DNA of 64,000 nt from Altererythrobacter lutimaris (GTDB lineage: Bacteria > Pseudomonadota > Alphaproteobacteria > Sphingomonadales > Sphingomonadaceae), in the NCBI RefSeq assembly GCF_013371495.1, contig NZ_JABWTA010000001.1:1116001-1180000 (forward strand). The letters are read 5' to 3'. A model generated the notes under the pieces. It did not search any database and had not been told where the DNA came from. It worked only from the letters and a program-made list of their open reading frames with translations. Position 1 is the first letter of the stretch. The number at the start of each line of letters is the position of its first letter. Of the stretch, positions 25,922 through 34,727 are shown in pieces. Both the position numbers and the translations under genes were made by a program.

Positions 25922-26000
25922 ATTTGTTCCTTGTCTGTCAGGCGAGGAGGACGAGGCGAAATCCGGTCACCGATCTGAAGCAAGCGCCTCCGCCTTGTCA

Positions 26001-26015
26001 CGAAACAAGGTTTTA
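26001..26015. promoter_or_regulatory. Candidate IclR-type operator in the manD/uxaC divergent promoter
   Basis: CGAAACAAGGTTTTA matches TGAAA-N5-TTTCA at 8 of 10 arm positions. It lies 80 bases before manD and about 120 before uxaC. Weaker than the three perfect sites of the island. Confidence 0.35.
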
Positions 26016-26132
26016 TATACAAAACAAACCAATGCCAAGTAGAATGCCAAAAAAGGGGCGTGCCTGCCACTAACCGTCCGACCGCAACCGAGCCTATCCG
26101 CAACCATCAAGCGAGAACTTAGGAGCTCCCAT

Positions 26133-27554
26133 TTGTCACTGATAGACTTACATGAAGATCGGCTCTTTCCTTCGGATTCGCGCGTTCGCTCACTTGCGAG
26201 ACACCTGTACGACACGGTGCGCGACCTTCCGATCATCAGCCCCCATGGCCACACGGATCCCTCGTGGTTTGCCGAAAACGAGCCGTTCCCCAACCCGGCG
26301 GCACTACTCATTACGCCCGATCACTACGTTTTCCGGATGCTCTACAGCCAGGGCATCCCGCTTGAGGCGCTGGGGGTACCGAAGCAGCCGCGTGCTGGTG
26401 GACCGGAAATCGAGAGAAACCCGCGCAAGGTCTGGCGGCTGTTTGCCGAGAACTACCATCTGTTCCACGGAACGCCGTCGCGCATGTGGCATGACTGGGT
26501 CTATTCGGAGGTTTTCGGCTTAACCGAAACCTTGAGCGCAGACACTGCTGACCTCTATTTCGACACGATCGATGCCAAGCTGAAGCAGGACGATTTCAGG
26601 CCGCGCGCGCTGTTCGACCGATACAATATCGAGATTATCGCGACCACTGAGGATCCTCTCGATCCGCTCGTCCACCATAGTAAGCTTAAAGACGATGGCT
26701 GGGGGAAGAAGGTTATCACAGCCTTCCGTCCGGACAATGTGCTCGACCCTGAATACGAAGGCTTTGCCGACAACATCGCGCGTCTCGGTGAGATCACCGG
26801 ATGCGATACTACGACCTATCAGGGCTATCTCGACGCACTGATGGACCGGCGCGCCTACTTCAAGCAGCACGGCGCGACCTCGAGCGATCACGGACACCCG
26901 ACCGCAACCACTGCCGACCTTGCCCGCTTCGAAGCCGAGACCTTGTTTGCGAAGGTCACTGCCGGTGATTTCAGCACTGACGAAGCGGAGATATTCCGCG
27001 GGCACATGCTGGTCGAAATGGCCAGAATGAGCCTTGAGGATGGGCTCGTCATGCAGATCCATCCGGGCAGCTTCCGCAACCATAACCAAGGTGTGTTCGA
27101 ACGGTTTGGCCGTGACAAAGGGGCCGATATTCCGACACGCACTGATTATGTCGCCGCATTGCAACCTCTGCTAAGCCGTTACGGCAACGAGCCGAACCTC
27201 TCGGTGATCCTCTTCACTCTGGATGAGTCCGTTTATTCGCGCGAGCTCGCGCCGCTCGCCGGCCACTATCCGGTGCTCAAGCTCGGCCCCGCGTGGTGGT
27301 TCCATGACAGCCCCGAGGGCATGCGGCGTTTCCGTGAGCAGACGACCGAAACTGCCGGGTTTTACAACACGGTCGGTTTCAACGACGACACGCGCGCGTT
27401 TCTCTCCATCCCGGCCCGGCATGATGTTGCAAGGCGAATGGACTGCGGCTTCCTTGCACGGCTTGTGGCGGAGCACCGCATGCTGGAGGAGGATGCCGCG
27501 CAGGTCGCGCAAGACCTCGCCTACAATCTGGCGAAGGCGGCTTACCGTCTGTGA
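26133..27554 (+). CDS. uxaC: Uronate isomerase
   Basis: A 473-residue member of the amidohydrolase-like uronate isomerases, which convert D-glucuronate to D-fructuronate and D-galacturonate to D-tagaturonate. SPHGHTDP near residue 35 carries the metal-binding His pair, and GPAWWFHDSPEGM near 385 is typical. Length fits the family (about 470). The start appears to be TTG 26133, with TTAGGAG about seven bases upstream. It heads the operon uxaC-dctP-dctQ-dctM-uxuB-uxaA, in which every junction overlaps or nearly so. This stretch looks visibly more GC-rich than the receptor/GH part. Confidence 0.92.
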   Translation: MSLIDLHEDRLFPSDSRVRSLARHLYDTVRDLPIISPHGHTDPSWFAENEPFPNPAALLITPDHYVFRMLYSQGIPLEALGVPKQPRAGGPEIERNPRKVWRLFAENYHLFHGTPSRMWHDWVYSEVFGLTETLSADTADLYFDTIDAKLKQDDFRPRALFDRYNIEIIATTEDPLDPLVHHSKLKDDGWGKKVITAFRPDNVLDPEYEGFADNIARLGEITGCDTTTYQGYLDALMDRRAYFKQHGATSSDHGHPTATTADLARFEAETLFAKVTAGDFSTDEAEIFRGHMLVEMARMSLEDGLVMQIHPGSFRNHNQGVFERFGRDKGADIPTRTDYVAALQPLLSRYGNEPNLSVILFTLDESVYSRELAPLAGHYPVLKLGPAWWFHDSPEGMRRFREQTTETAGFYNTVGFNDDTRAFLSIPARHDVARRMDCGFLARLVAEHRMLEEDAAQVAQDLAYNLAKAAYRL

Positions 27555-28561
27555 CCATGCTTGCTCGCCGGGTTGTCTTGCAGGGGATCGGAGGCGCAGC
27601 TCTTGTCGCGGGCGCTGGTCTCGGATCTGCATGCGCGCAGCGAGGCGATAGTCTGCTAACCGCGGTCGACACCCATCCCGAAGGTTATCCGACGGTCGAG
27701 GCGGTCAGGTTCATGGGGCGATTGCTGGCCGAACGATCGGGCGGGCGGCTAGCGATTGAGCATTATCCCGGCGGTGTGTTGGGACAGGAGAAAGACTCGC
27801 TTGAGATCACCATCTTTGGCGGGATCGATCTCAACCGTGTGAACCTTGCCCCGCTCAATTCGATTGTTCCCGAAACCGTGGTGCCGGCGCTCCCCTTCCT
27901 TTTCAGTTCGACCGAGCACATGCGCAACGCCATGGACGGCGCGCCGGGACGCAGGATCCTCGATGCGCTAAAGCCGCATGGGCTGATTGGGCTCTGCTAC
28001 TACGACAGCGGCGGGCGCAGTTTCTACACCACCAAACGCGCTATTGAACGGCCCGAAGACTTGCGCGGGCTCAAGATCAGGGTGCAGACTTCTGACCTAT
28101 TCGTTGAGATGGTGCGCGCGCTCGGCGGCAGCCCGACGCCAATGGATTTCGGCGAAGTATATCAGGGCCTGCTGCAAGGCACGGTCGACGGGGCAGAGAA
28201 CAACTGGCCCTCATACGAAAGCACCCGCCATTTCGAGGCTGCAAAGTATTACAGCGAGACACGCCACGTTCTCTCACCCGAAGTGCTGACTATGTCGCTG
28301 CGCAGCTGGAACAAGCTTTCGCCTGAGGATCAGTATCTGATCAGAAGCTGTGCCGAGGAAAGTGTGCCGCATATGCGGCGTTTGTGGGACGCACGTGTCG
28401 AGCAATCACGTGCTGCAGTTCTGGCTGGTGGAGTGATCCATAACGAACCTGACCCAAGGCCGTTTCAGGAGCTCGTCAAACCAGTATGGGAACGGTTCCT
28501 CACGACTGCTTCGATGCGCAATATCGTAGCCGAAATTGCAGCGATGGACCCCGCAGCATGA
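27551..28561 (+). CDS. TRAP transporter solute-binding protein
   Basis: A 336-residue DctP-family periplasmic binding protein. The N-terminus ARRVVLQGIGG followed by a hydrophobic run resembles a Tat signal, and GLGSAC could also serve as a lipobox. The conserved Arg region LRGLKIRVQ and the GEVYQGLLQGTVDGAENNW signature are visible. Its GTG start overlaps the uxaC stop; ATG 27557 is the alternative. Between uxaC and uxuB the natural ligand is a hexuronate. Confidence 0.87.
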   Translation: MTMLARRVVLQGIGGAALVAGAGLGSACAQRGDSLLTAVDTHPEGYPTVEAVRFMGRLLAERSGGRLAIEHYPGGVLGQEKDSLEITIFGGIDLNRVNLAPLNSIVPETVVPALPFLFSSTEHMRNAMDGAPGRRILDALKPHGLIGLCYYDSGGRSFYTTKRAIERPEDLRGLKIRVQTSDLFVEMVRALGGSPTPMDFGEVYQGLLQGTVDGAENNWPSYESTRHFEAAKYYSETRHVLSPEVLTMSLRSWNKLSPEDQYLIRSCAEESVPHMRRLWDARVEQSRAAVLAGGVIHNEPDPRPFQELVKPVWERFLTTASMRNIVAEIAAMDPAA

Positions 28562-29043
28562 GCGCGTTGTCTCGATTCCTGAGCCAGCTTGCGCTCTGGT
28601 TTTCTGCCATCGGTTTGGTGGCGATGACCGCAATCATCGGCTGGCAAGTGTTCGGCCGCTATCTGCTCGGCGATGCACCTGCGTGGGCGGAACAGGCGGC
28701 GCTTTTCCTGATGCTGTGGTTCATTCTTTTCGCTGCGGCTGCGGGCGTGCGCGAGGGCTTTCATATCCGTTTGTCGCTCTTGCAGGACAGCATTGGCGAG
28801 GCGAGTCGCAAGACCGCTGCCATGATTTGTCACCTTGTTGTCCTGTTATTCGGAGCGGGGATGGCATGGGGCGGAGCCGAGCTCGCGCTTGCGACCTGGC
28901 AGCATGACATTCCGACACTCGGCTTGCCGCGGGGCCTGGCCTACGCGCCGCTTCCCGCGGCAGGTGTGCTGATCATGTTTTTCTCGGTCGAGCATATTCT
29001 TGCAGAACGCTCCGGATCGAAGGTCGAGCCACTATGGAGCTGA
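28558..29043 (+). CDS. TRAP transporter small membrane subunit
   Basis: A 161-residue DctQ-type protein with four membrane helices and the conserved AWAEQAALFLMLWF segment. It overlaps dctP by ATGA and dctM by ten bases. It joins the binding protein to the large permease. Confidence 0.87.
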   Translation: MSALSRFLSQLALWFSAIGLVAMTAIIGWQVFGRYLLGDAPAWAEQAALFLMLWFILFAAAAGVREGFHIRLSLLQDSIGEASRKTAAMICHLVVLLFGAGMAWGGAELALATWQHDIPTLGLPRGLAYAPLPAAGVLIMFFSVEHILAERSGSKVEPLWS

Positions 29044-30314
29044 CCGTTCTTCTTCTCCTTCTGGCGGTTTTCCTGGCAATTGGAGTGCCAGTGGCGTTTT
29101 CGCTGGGCGCTGCCTCGCTTGTGACCTTTATGCTGCTCGATATTCCTATGCTCGTCGCTTTCCAGCGGATGGCAGGGAGCATGAATGTGTTCACGCTGAT
29201 GGCGATCCCATTCTTCGTGTTTGCCGGTGACCTGATGGCGCGAACCGGGATTGCCGAGCGTATGGTGCGGGTCGCCGAGGGCGCTGTCGGACGCGCGCGG
29301 GGCGGTCTCGGGCAGGTCGACGTTGGGGCCAGCATGATGTTTGGCGCGGTGTCGGGATCGGCTGTGGCAAGCGTTTCCGCCATGGGCTCCACCCTGATGC
29401 CGATGATGAAGGAGAAAGGCTACGACACTGATTATGCGGTCAATGTGACCATCACCGCCGCGATCCTCGGCATTCTCATCCCGCCCTCGCACAACATGAT
29501 CATCTATGCTGCCGCCTCCCCAGTGAGCGTAAGCGTTGGCGACCTTTTCCTAGCGGGAGTGATACCCGGTCTTCTCGCCGGTGCTGCATTGATGTTTGTC
29601 GCCTGGCGGGTGGCAATCAACCGCGGCTATCCTGGGGGCGAATTCCCGGGCTGGGTACAATTTGCGCGCGCTTTCGTCGGAGCTTTTCCGGGCCTCATGA
29701 CCGCACTGATCATCGTGTTCGGCATCCTACTCGGGGTCTTTACGCCTACCGAGAGTTCGGCCGTTGCCGTCATTTACACCATCCTCGTGGGCGTGCTTGT
29801 CTATCGCACTCTAGGGTTAGGCAAGTTCGTTGAAGCGGCCAGCGGGGCCGTGCGAACTACTGCCATGGTCATGCTTATCATCGGGACTGCGGGGATGTTC
29901 GGATGGCTGTTCGCGTTCCTCCATGGTCCTGAACTTCTGGCGAATACGCTTACGACCATTTCCAGCAATCCGGTCATTATTCTGCTCATGATCCTCGCGA
30001 TCCTGCTGATCCTCGGCGCTTTCATGGACATGGCTCCTCTTATCATCATCACCACACCGATCTTCTTGCCAGTGGCGATGGATGTGGGGATCGACCCGGT
30101 CCACTTCGGTATCATCATGCTGATCAATCTCGGCATCGGCCTGGTCACGCCGCCGGTCGGATCGGTTCTCTTCGTCGGCTGCGCCGTCGGCGGAGCGAAG
30201 CCCGAGGCGGTAATCCGTACGATCTGGCCATTCTACGGGGCGCTTATCGCGGTGATGCTGCTGGTCGCTTTCGTGCCTTCTCTCTCCCTTTGGCTTCCGG
30301 AGCAATTCAAGTGA
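29034..30314 (+). CDS. TRAP transporter large permease
   Basis: A 426-residue DctM-type permease with about 12 membrane segments. It contains IPFFVFAGDLMARTGIA, the GAVSGSAVASVSAMG and GILIPPSHNMIIY signatures, and GLVTPPVG near the end. It drives sodium-coupled uptake of the ligand delivered by the binding protein. The stop overlaps the uxuB GTG start (GTGA). Confidence 0.9.
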   Translation: MELTVLLLLLAVFLAIGVPVAFSLGAASLVTFMLLDIPMLVAFQRMAGSMNVFTLMAIPFFVFAGDLMARTGIAERMVRVAEGAVGRARGGLGQVDVGASMMFGAVSGSAVASVSAMGSTLMPMMKEKGYDTDYAVNVTITAAILGILIPPSHNMIIYAAASPVSVSVGDLFLAGVIPGLLAGAALMFVAWRVAINRGYPGGEFPGWVQFARAFVGAFPGLMTALIIVFGILLGVFTPTESSAVAVIYTILVGVLVYRTLGLGKFVEAASGAVRTTAMVMLIIGTAGMFGWLFAFLHGPELLANTLTTISSNPVIILLMILAILLILGAFMDMAPLIIITTPIFLPVAMDVGIDPVHFGIIMLINLGIGLVTPPVGSVLFVGCAVGGAKPEAVIRTIWPFYGALIAVMLLVAFVPSLSLWLPEQFK

Positions 30315-31801
30315 CCCGCCTTTCTTCGACGACCCTCCACGGGCTACCCGCAAGTGTTGATTTACCGGGCTATGACCGTACAGGCCCGTGCGGCATCGTC
30401 CATCTCGGGACCGGCGCATTTCACCGCGCGCATCAGGCGGTCTATTTCGATGCGCTGCTCAATGCCGGGCATGAAGGCTGGATGATCCAGGGATCGAGCC
30501 TGCGTTCTGCAACCGTGGCCGAGCAGTTGAACCCTCAGGACGGGCTTTTCGCGACGGTGGTCCGTGATGGCGAGGAAGAGAAGCTGCGCGTTATTGGTTC
30601 TTTGAAGGGTGTCCTCGTCGCGCCTCATGTCCCTGCGGCGCTGGTAGATGCTTTGGCCGATCCCGCAGTCGCGCTTGTCACGCTGACGGTAACGGAGAAA
30701 GGATATTGCATCGACCCTGCGTCCGGTGACCTGAGGAGGGACGATCCGTCGGTCGCTGCGGACATAACGGACCTATCGCGCCCGTCGACCGCACCGGGTT
30801 TTCTGGTCGCCGGCCTTGCTGCGAGGCGCGCAAGCGGTGTTGCACCGTTCACCGTTCTTTCGTGCGACAACCTGCCCGATAACGGCAAACGCACGCGGGC
30901 CGCAGTGATCGAGCTTGCAAAAGCGGTGGATCAGGACCTCGCCGACTGGATCGAGCGCGAAGTCGCGTTCCCGAGCTCGATGGTAGACCGGATTGTCCCC
31001 GCGACCGTGCCCGACGACCTCGACCGTTTCGAAACCGCGACGCGTCTTCGGGATGAGGCGCTGGTGAAGACAGAGCCCTTTACGCAGTGGGTCGTCGAAG
31101 ACTGGTTTTGCAATCGCCGACCACCGCTTGAGGAATTGGGCGTGCAAATGACCGATGACGTTGCCGCGTGGGAAATGGCCAAGCTGCGCCTGCTCAACGG
31201 AGCGCATTCGGCACTCGCCTATCTCGGCGGTATGGCGGGCCACACCTTTGTCGATCAGGCGATGGCGGCACCGGGCTTTGCGCATCTGATCGATGTGCTC
31301 TGGGACGAGGCCGAAGCCACGCTGGAGCCGATCGACGAGTTCGATCCAGAGGTCTACCGCGCTGAGCTTGCCAAACGGTTCGGCAATTCGGCGCTTCAGC
31401 ATCGCACGCACCAGATTGCGATGGATGGCAGCCAGAAACTGCCACAGCGTTGGCTAAACACGATAAGGGCATACCGCGCGAAGAGTGGTGAAGTGCCAAA
31501 GGCGCTCTGCCTTGCTCTCGCTGGCTGGATGCACTGGCAAGGTGGAAAGAACGACGCTGGCGAAAGGCACCAGGTTGACGATCCCCTCGCTCGCAAAACT
31601 GCCGAAGCAATCGCGAATGCAGCCGGCAATAGCCGCCAGGCAGTTGCCAACCTTTTTGCGCTTTCGGAGATTTTCGGCTCCGACCTGTCGCGAGATGAAC
31701 AGCTGGTAGCTCAGGTCACAGAAAACTACTTGCTCATTGAAGCGAGCGGGGCCGCGCACGCTGTCTCTCAATTTGGCCAGCACGGCCTGGTCGAGGCCTG
31801 A
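30311..31801 (+). CDS. uxuB: D-fructuronate reductase (mannitol dehydrogenase family)
   Basis: A 496-residue long-chain dehydrogenase. The N-terminal HLGTGAFHRAHQAVYFD motif forms the NAD-binding region, the conserved SSMVDRIVPATV lies near 220, and the LRLLNGAHSALAYLG segment carries catalytic Lys/Asn/His near 295. It reduces fructuronate to mannonate, the substrate of manD. The related UxaB makes altronate from tagaturonate; since uxaA is next and no second reductase is present, this enzyme may serve both. GTG 30311 overlaps the dctM stop. Confidence 0.85.
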   Translation: MTRLSSTTLHGLPASVDLPGYDRTGPCGIVHLGTGAFHRAHQAVYFDALLNAGHEGWMIQGSSLRSATVAEQLNPQDGLFATVVRDGEEEKLRVIGSLKGVLVAPHVPAALVDALADPAVALVTLTVTEKGYCIDPASGDLRRDDPSVAADITDLSRPSTAPGFLVAGLAARRASGVAPFTVLSCDNLPDNGKRTRAAVIELAKAVDQDLADWIEREVAFPSSMVDRIVPATVPDDLDRFETATRLRDEALVKTEPFTQWVVEDWFCNRRPPLEELGVQMTDDVAAWEMAKLRLLNGAHSALAYLGGMAGHTFVDQAMAAPGFAHLIDVLWDEAEATLEPIDEFDPEVYRAELAKRFGNSALQHRTHQIAMDGSQKLPQRWLNTIRAYRAKSGEVPKALCLALAGWMHWQGGKNDAGERHQVDDPLARKTAEAIANAAGNSRQAVANLFALSEIFGSDLSRDEQLVAQVTENYLLIEASGAAHAVSQFGQHGLVEA

Positions 31802-31804
31802 GCG

Positions 31805-33319
31805 ATGGGATCGCCGCGCATTCTTAGGCTCAATTCCGGCGACAACGTCGCGCTTTGCCTAGGCGAGGTGGCCGCGGGGCAGACGATTGCCGAAGCATTG
31901 GTGGCCACAGACACGATACCGGCGGGGCACAAGATCGCGACATCGCCGATTGCCCCGGGCGCACCAGTGGTCAAGTACGGGCAGATCATTGGGACGGCGA
32001 CCACGACTATTTCCGCAGGCGAGCATGTCCATGTGCACAATGTGAGCGCGGCCACGGCAGGTATCTCGCGTGACGCTGGAGCCAAACCTGTCGGCGAACC
32101 CGTTCTACCTCGAACGGCTACTTTTCTCGGATATCGGCGGACTTCGGGCAAGGTTGGTACGCGGAACTATATCGGCATCCTGACCAGCGTGAACTGCTCG
32201 GCGACGGTCGCGCGCGCCATCGCTGACAGCTTTCCGTCGGCCATGTTTTCGGACAATCCCGCGATCGATGGTATCGTCGCTCTGACCCATACGACGGGTT
32301 GCGGCATGACCCCGTCGAGCGAAGGAACCGACAACCTCCGGCGCACGCTGACAGGTTACACTGCGCATCCCAATTTCGGCGCCGTTCTAGTGGTCGGGCT
32401 GGGCTGCGAGATGATGCAGCTTCGCTCGTTCATCGACGATGCCGAAGTCGAGCGGCGGGCCGGGCTTCTGCGCACGCTGAGCATTCAGGATGAGGGCGGA
32501 ACCCTCAAGTCAATCGAGCAGGGTCGCGCCATTGTCCGCGAGATGATCGCCGAGATGTCAGATCAGAAGCGTGAAGAAGTGTCCGCCGAATATCTCGTTC
32601 TCGGCCTGCAATGCGGCGGGTCCGATGGCTGGTCGGGCGTCACTGCCAATCCGGCGCTTGGCCGCGCGGCGGATCTGTTGGTCGCTTCTGGCGGAACGGC
32701 CATCCTGTCAGAGACACCGGAGATTTACGGTGCCGAGCAATTGCTGTTCGCTCGCGCAGCCAGCGACGATGTGCGCGTTGCCTTGCAGGAAAGGCTTGAT
32801 TGGTGGCTGGATTATGTGGCGCGCAACGGCGCTGAACTAAACAACAACCCCTCCCCAGGCAATATCGCAGGCGGTATCACCACTATTCTCGAAAAGTCGC
32901 TCGGCGCAGTCGCAAAGTCCGGGACAAGCCCTCTCAGGGCGGTCTACCGATATGGCGAGCCGATTGATCAGCGCGGCTTCGTCTTCATGGACAGCCCCGG
33001 ATACGATCCGTGTTCTGCTACGGGGCAGATGGCGTCCGGGGCCAACATCCTCGCCTTCACTACCGGTCGCGGTTCGGTTTACGGATCAAAGCCCGCACCC
33101 TGCATCAAACTTGCGTCGAACCGCGCGATGGCGCAGCGGATGAGCGAGGACATGGACTTCGACTGTTCGCCCGCGCTCGACGGTGTCGAGCTCGACCTGC
33201 AGGGTGAAGAGATATTTGAATTGATCCTGCGGGTCGCGTCGGGCGAGAAATCCAAATCAGAAGCGCTGGGGCTGGGCGATCTTGAATTCGTCCCATGGCA
33301 AATGGGAGCCGTTCTTTGA
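31805..33319 (+). CDS. uxaA: Altronate dehydratase
   Basis: A 504-residue protein with an N-terminal SAF domain (about 1-95) and the large dehydratase domain after it (GTRNYIGILTSVNCSATVAR, HTTGCGM, LGLQCGGSDGWSG, FTTGRGS..). It turns D-altronate into KDG with a divalent metal. Its presence next to manD gives the island both arms of hexuronate breakdown. It ends the operon, three bases after uxuB. A decayed second copy of its C-terminal part lies at 54413. Confidence 0.9.
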   Translation: MGSPRILRLNSGDNVALCLGEVAAGQTIAEALVATDTIPAGHKIATSPIAPGAPVVKYGQIIGTATTTISAGEHVHVHNVSAATAGISRDAGAKPVGEPVLPRTATFLGYRRTSGKVGTRNYIGILTSVNCSATVARAIADSFPSAMFSDNPAIDGIVALTHTTGCGMTPSSEGTDNLRRTLTGYTAHPNFGAVLVVGLGCEMMQLRSFIDDAEVERRAGLLRTLSIQDEGGTLKSIEQGRAIVREMIAEMSDQKREEVSAEYLVLGLQCGGSDGWSGVTANPALGRAADLLVASGGTAILSETPEIYGAEQLLFARAASDDVRVALQERLDWWLDYVARNGAELNNNPSPGNIAGGITTILEKSLGAVAKSGTSPLRAVYRYGEPIDQRGFVFMDSPGYDPCSATGQMASGANILAFTTGRGSVYGSKPAPCIKLASNRAMAQRMSEDMDFDCSPALDGVELDLQGEEIFELILRVASGEKSKSEALGLGDLEFVPWQMGAVL

Positions 33320-33365
33320 GGCACTCGTCTTAGCTGCAATAGGCGGCGCCACATCCTGTTAGGGT

Positions 33366-34727
33366 TTACGCACTGAGCCGCAAATTGCGGTGCATTTGCT
33401 GATCGAGCTTGTAACCACGAAGTATCGCGAGCATCGCAATTGCACCAGCTGCCGGAACCAGCGCCATGACACCCCGCAAGGCTGTCAGCGTCTGATCGGA
33501 TTGAACGGTGTTGGCCTCAAAACCGATCCAGCCAAGCAGTCCCCCCAAGAGCAAGGCGTTAATTCCGACAGCGGCTTTTTGCGCGAAGGTTGCAAAACCG
33601 AAAGTGCGAGCCTCGGCACGAACACCGGTGGCCGCTTCCCCGAACTCAATCGTGTCAGGCAACATCGCCCAGAACATCACCGGCACGGCTCCCCCGCCAA
33701 TGCCGATCAATCCAATCGCAAGAAAGGCGATCATTATGTTGCCTTCGAAATTGAGGAAGAAGAGCAAATAGCCAAGGATCGCAATCCAGAGGCCGCGCTC
33801 CAGAGCGACACGTTTAGATGTGCGCTTGGAGAGCCAAACCCAAAATGGTGTGACCACAATGAGCAATGCGGCCGGCAGGAGTAGCGCGGGCAAGGCAAGC
33901 TCAGGCTGTTCGATGTCGTATTTGAAGTAATACAGGACGTTCTTGCCAAACATGCCGAGACAAATCGAGCCGACCACAATGATACCAAAAACTCGTATGA
34001 GCGGAGGATTGACGACAAACAGTCTGAACATCTTTGCAAGGTCTTCAAAGAAGCCGGTTTTGCTAGCAGCGACATCATCTCGTTCCGGTTCTCGCATAGC
34101 CGTACCGCAGTAAATCAAACCCAAGGCAGCCATTGATCCGCTGATCGCAGCAGCGACCAGATATCCTGTGGCTTCATTCGACGCTGCATAGATCCCCACG
34201 ACAAAAGGGGTAACAAAGGCAATCGCCATCCCGCCACTGGCTGCTCCAACCATGCGAAAGCCTGCAAGTACAGTCCGTTCATCAGCGTCGTGGGTCAGCC
34301 TTGCCTGCATCGAGTTGAACGGCATAGAAACTACCGTGTACATTGTTCGTAGGAAAATATGGGTCGCAAGCGCCCACACCCACGGGGCAATCGCAGAGGT
34401 TGGCGTTGTCGAGAATGCGAGCGGATAAGCCACACCAAAGGGTATCGCACCACATACGATCCAGGGTCGATATCTACCCCATCTCGTGCGTGTACGTTCA
34501 GCGAGCGTTGCGAACATGGGGTCTGTAACCGCATCCCAGACCATTGCGGCAAGATAGATCGATCCTGCGACAAATGGTGATATACCCGCTACATCGGTGT
34601 AGAAATACATCAGGAACAGGGTCGTCCCCTGCCAAACCATAACGAAGCCGAAATCACCCACTCCGAACGCGAGCCGGGACGACATAGATACCTTGTCGCT
34701 AACCGATGCCCCAGACGTTTCGGTCAT
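33366..34727 (-). CDS. GPH-family sugar:cation symporter
   Basis: A 453-residue transporter with about 12 membrane helices of the glycoside-pentoside-hexuronide family. VWDAVTDPMFATLAERTRTRWGRYRPWI is the family signature (the conserved D-P and R-x-G-R-x-R-P segments near residues 65-90). It overlaps the GH3 stop by ATGA, so import and GH3 hydrolysis are coupled. It likely brings a di- or oligosaccharide or glycoside into the cytoplasm. Confidence 0.87.
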   Translation of the reverse strand: MTETSGASVSDKVSMSSRLAFGVGDFGFVMVWQGTTLFLMYFYTDVAGISPFVAGSIYLAAMVWDAVTDPMFATLAERTRTRWGRYRPWIVCGAIPFGVAYPLAFSTTPTSAIAPWVWALATHIFLRTMYTVVSMPFNSMQARLTHDADERTVLAGFRMVGAASGGMAIAFVTPFVVGIYAASNEATGYLVAAAISGSMAALGLIYCGTAMREPERDDVAASKTGFFEDLAKMFRLFVVNPPLIRVFGIIVVGSICLGMFGKNVLYYFKYDIEQPELALPALLLPAALLIVVTPFWVWLSKRTSKRVALERGLWIAILGYLLFFLNFEGNIMIAFLAIGLIGIGGGAVPVMFWAMLPDTIEFGEAATGVRAEARTFGFATFAQKAAVGINALLLGGLLGWIGFEANTVQSDQTLTALRGVMALVPAAGAIAMLAILRGYKLDQQMHRNLRLSA

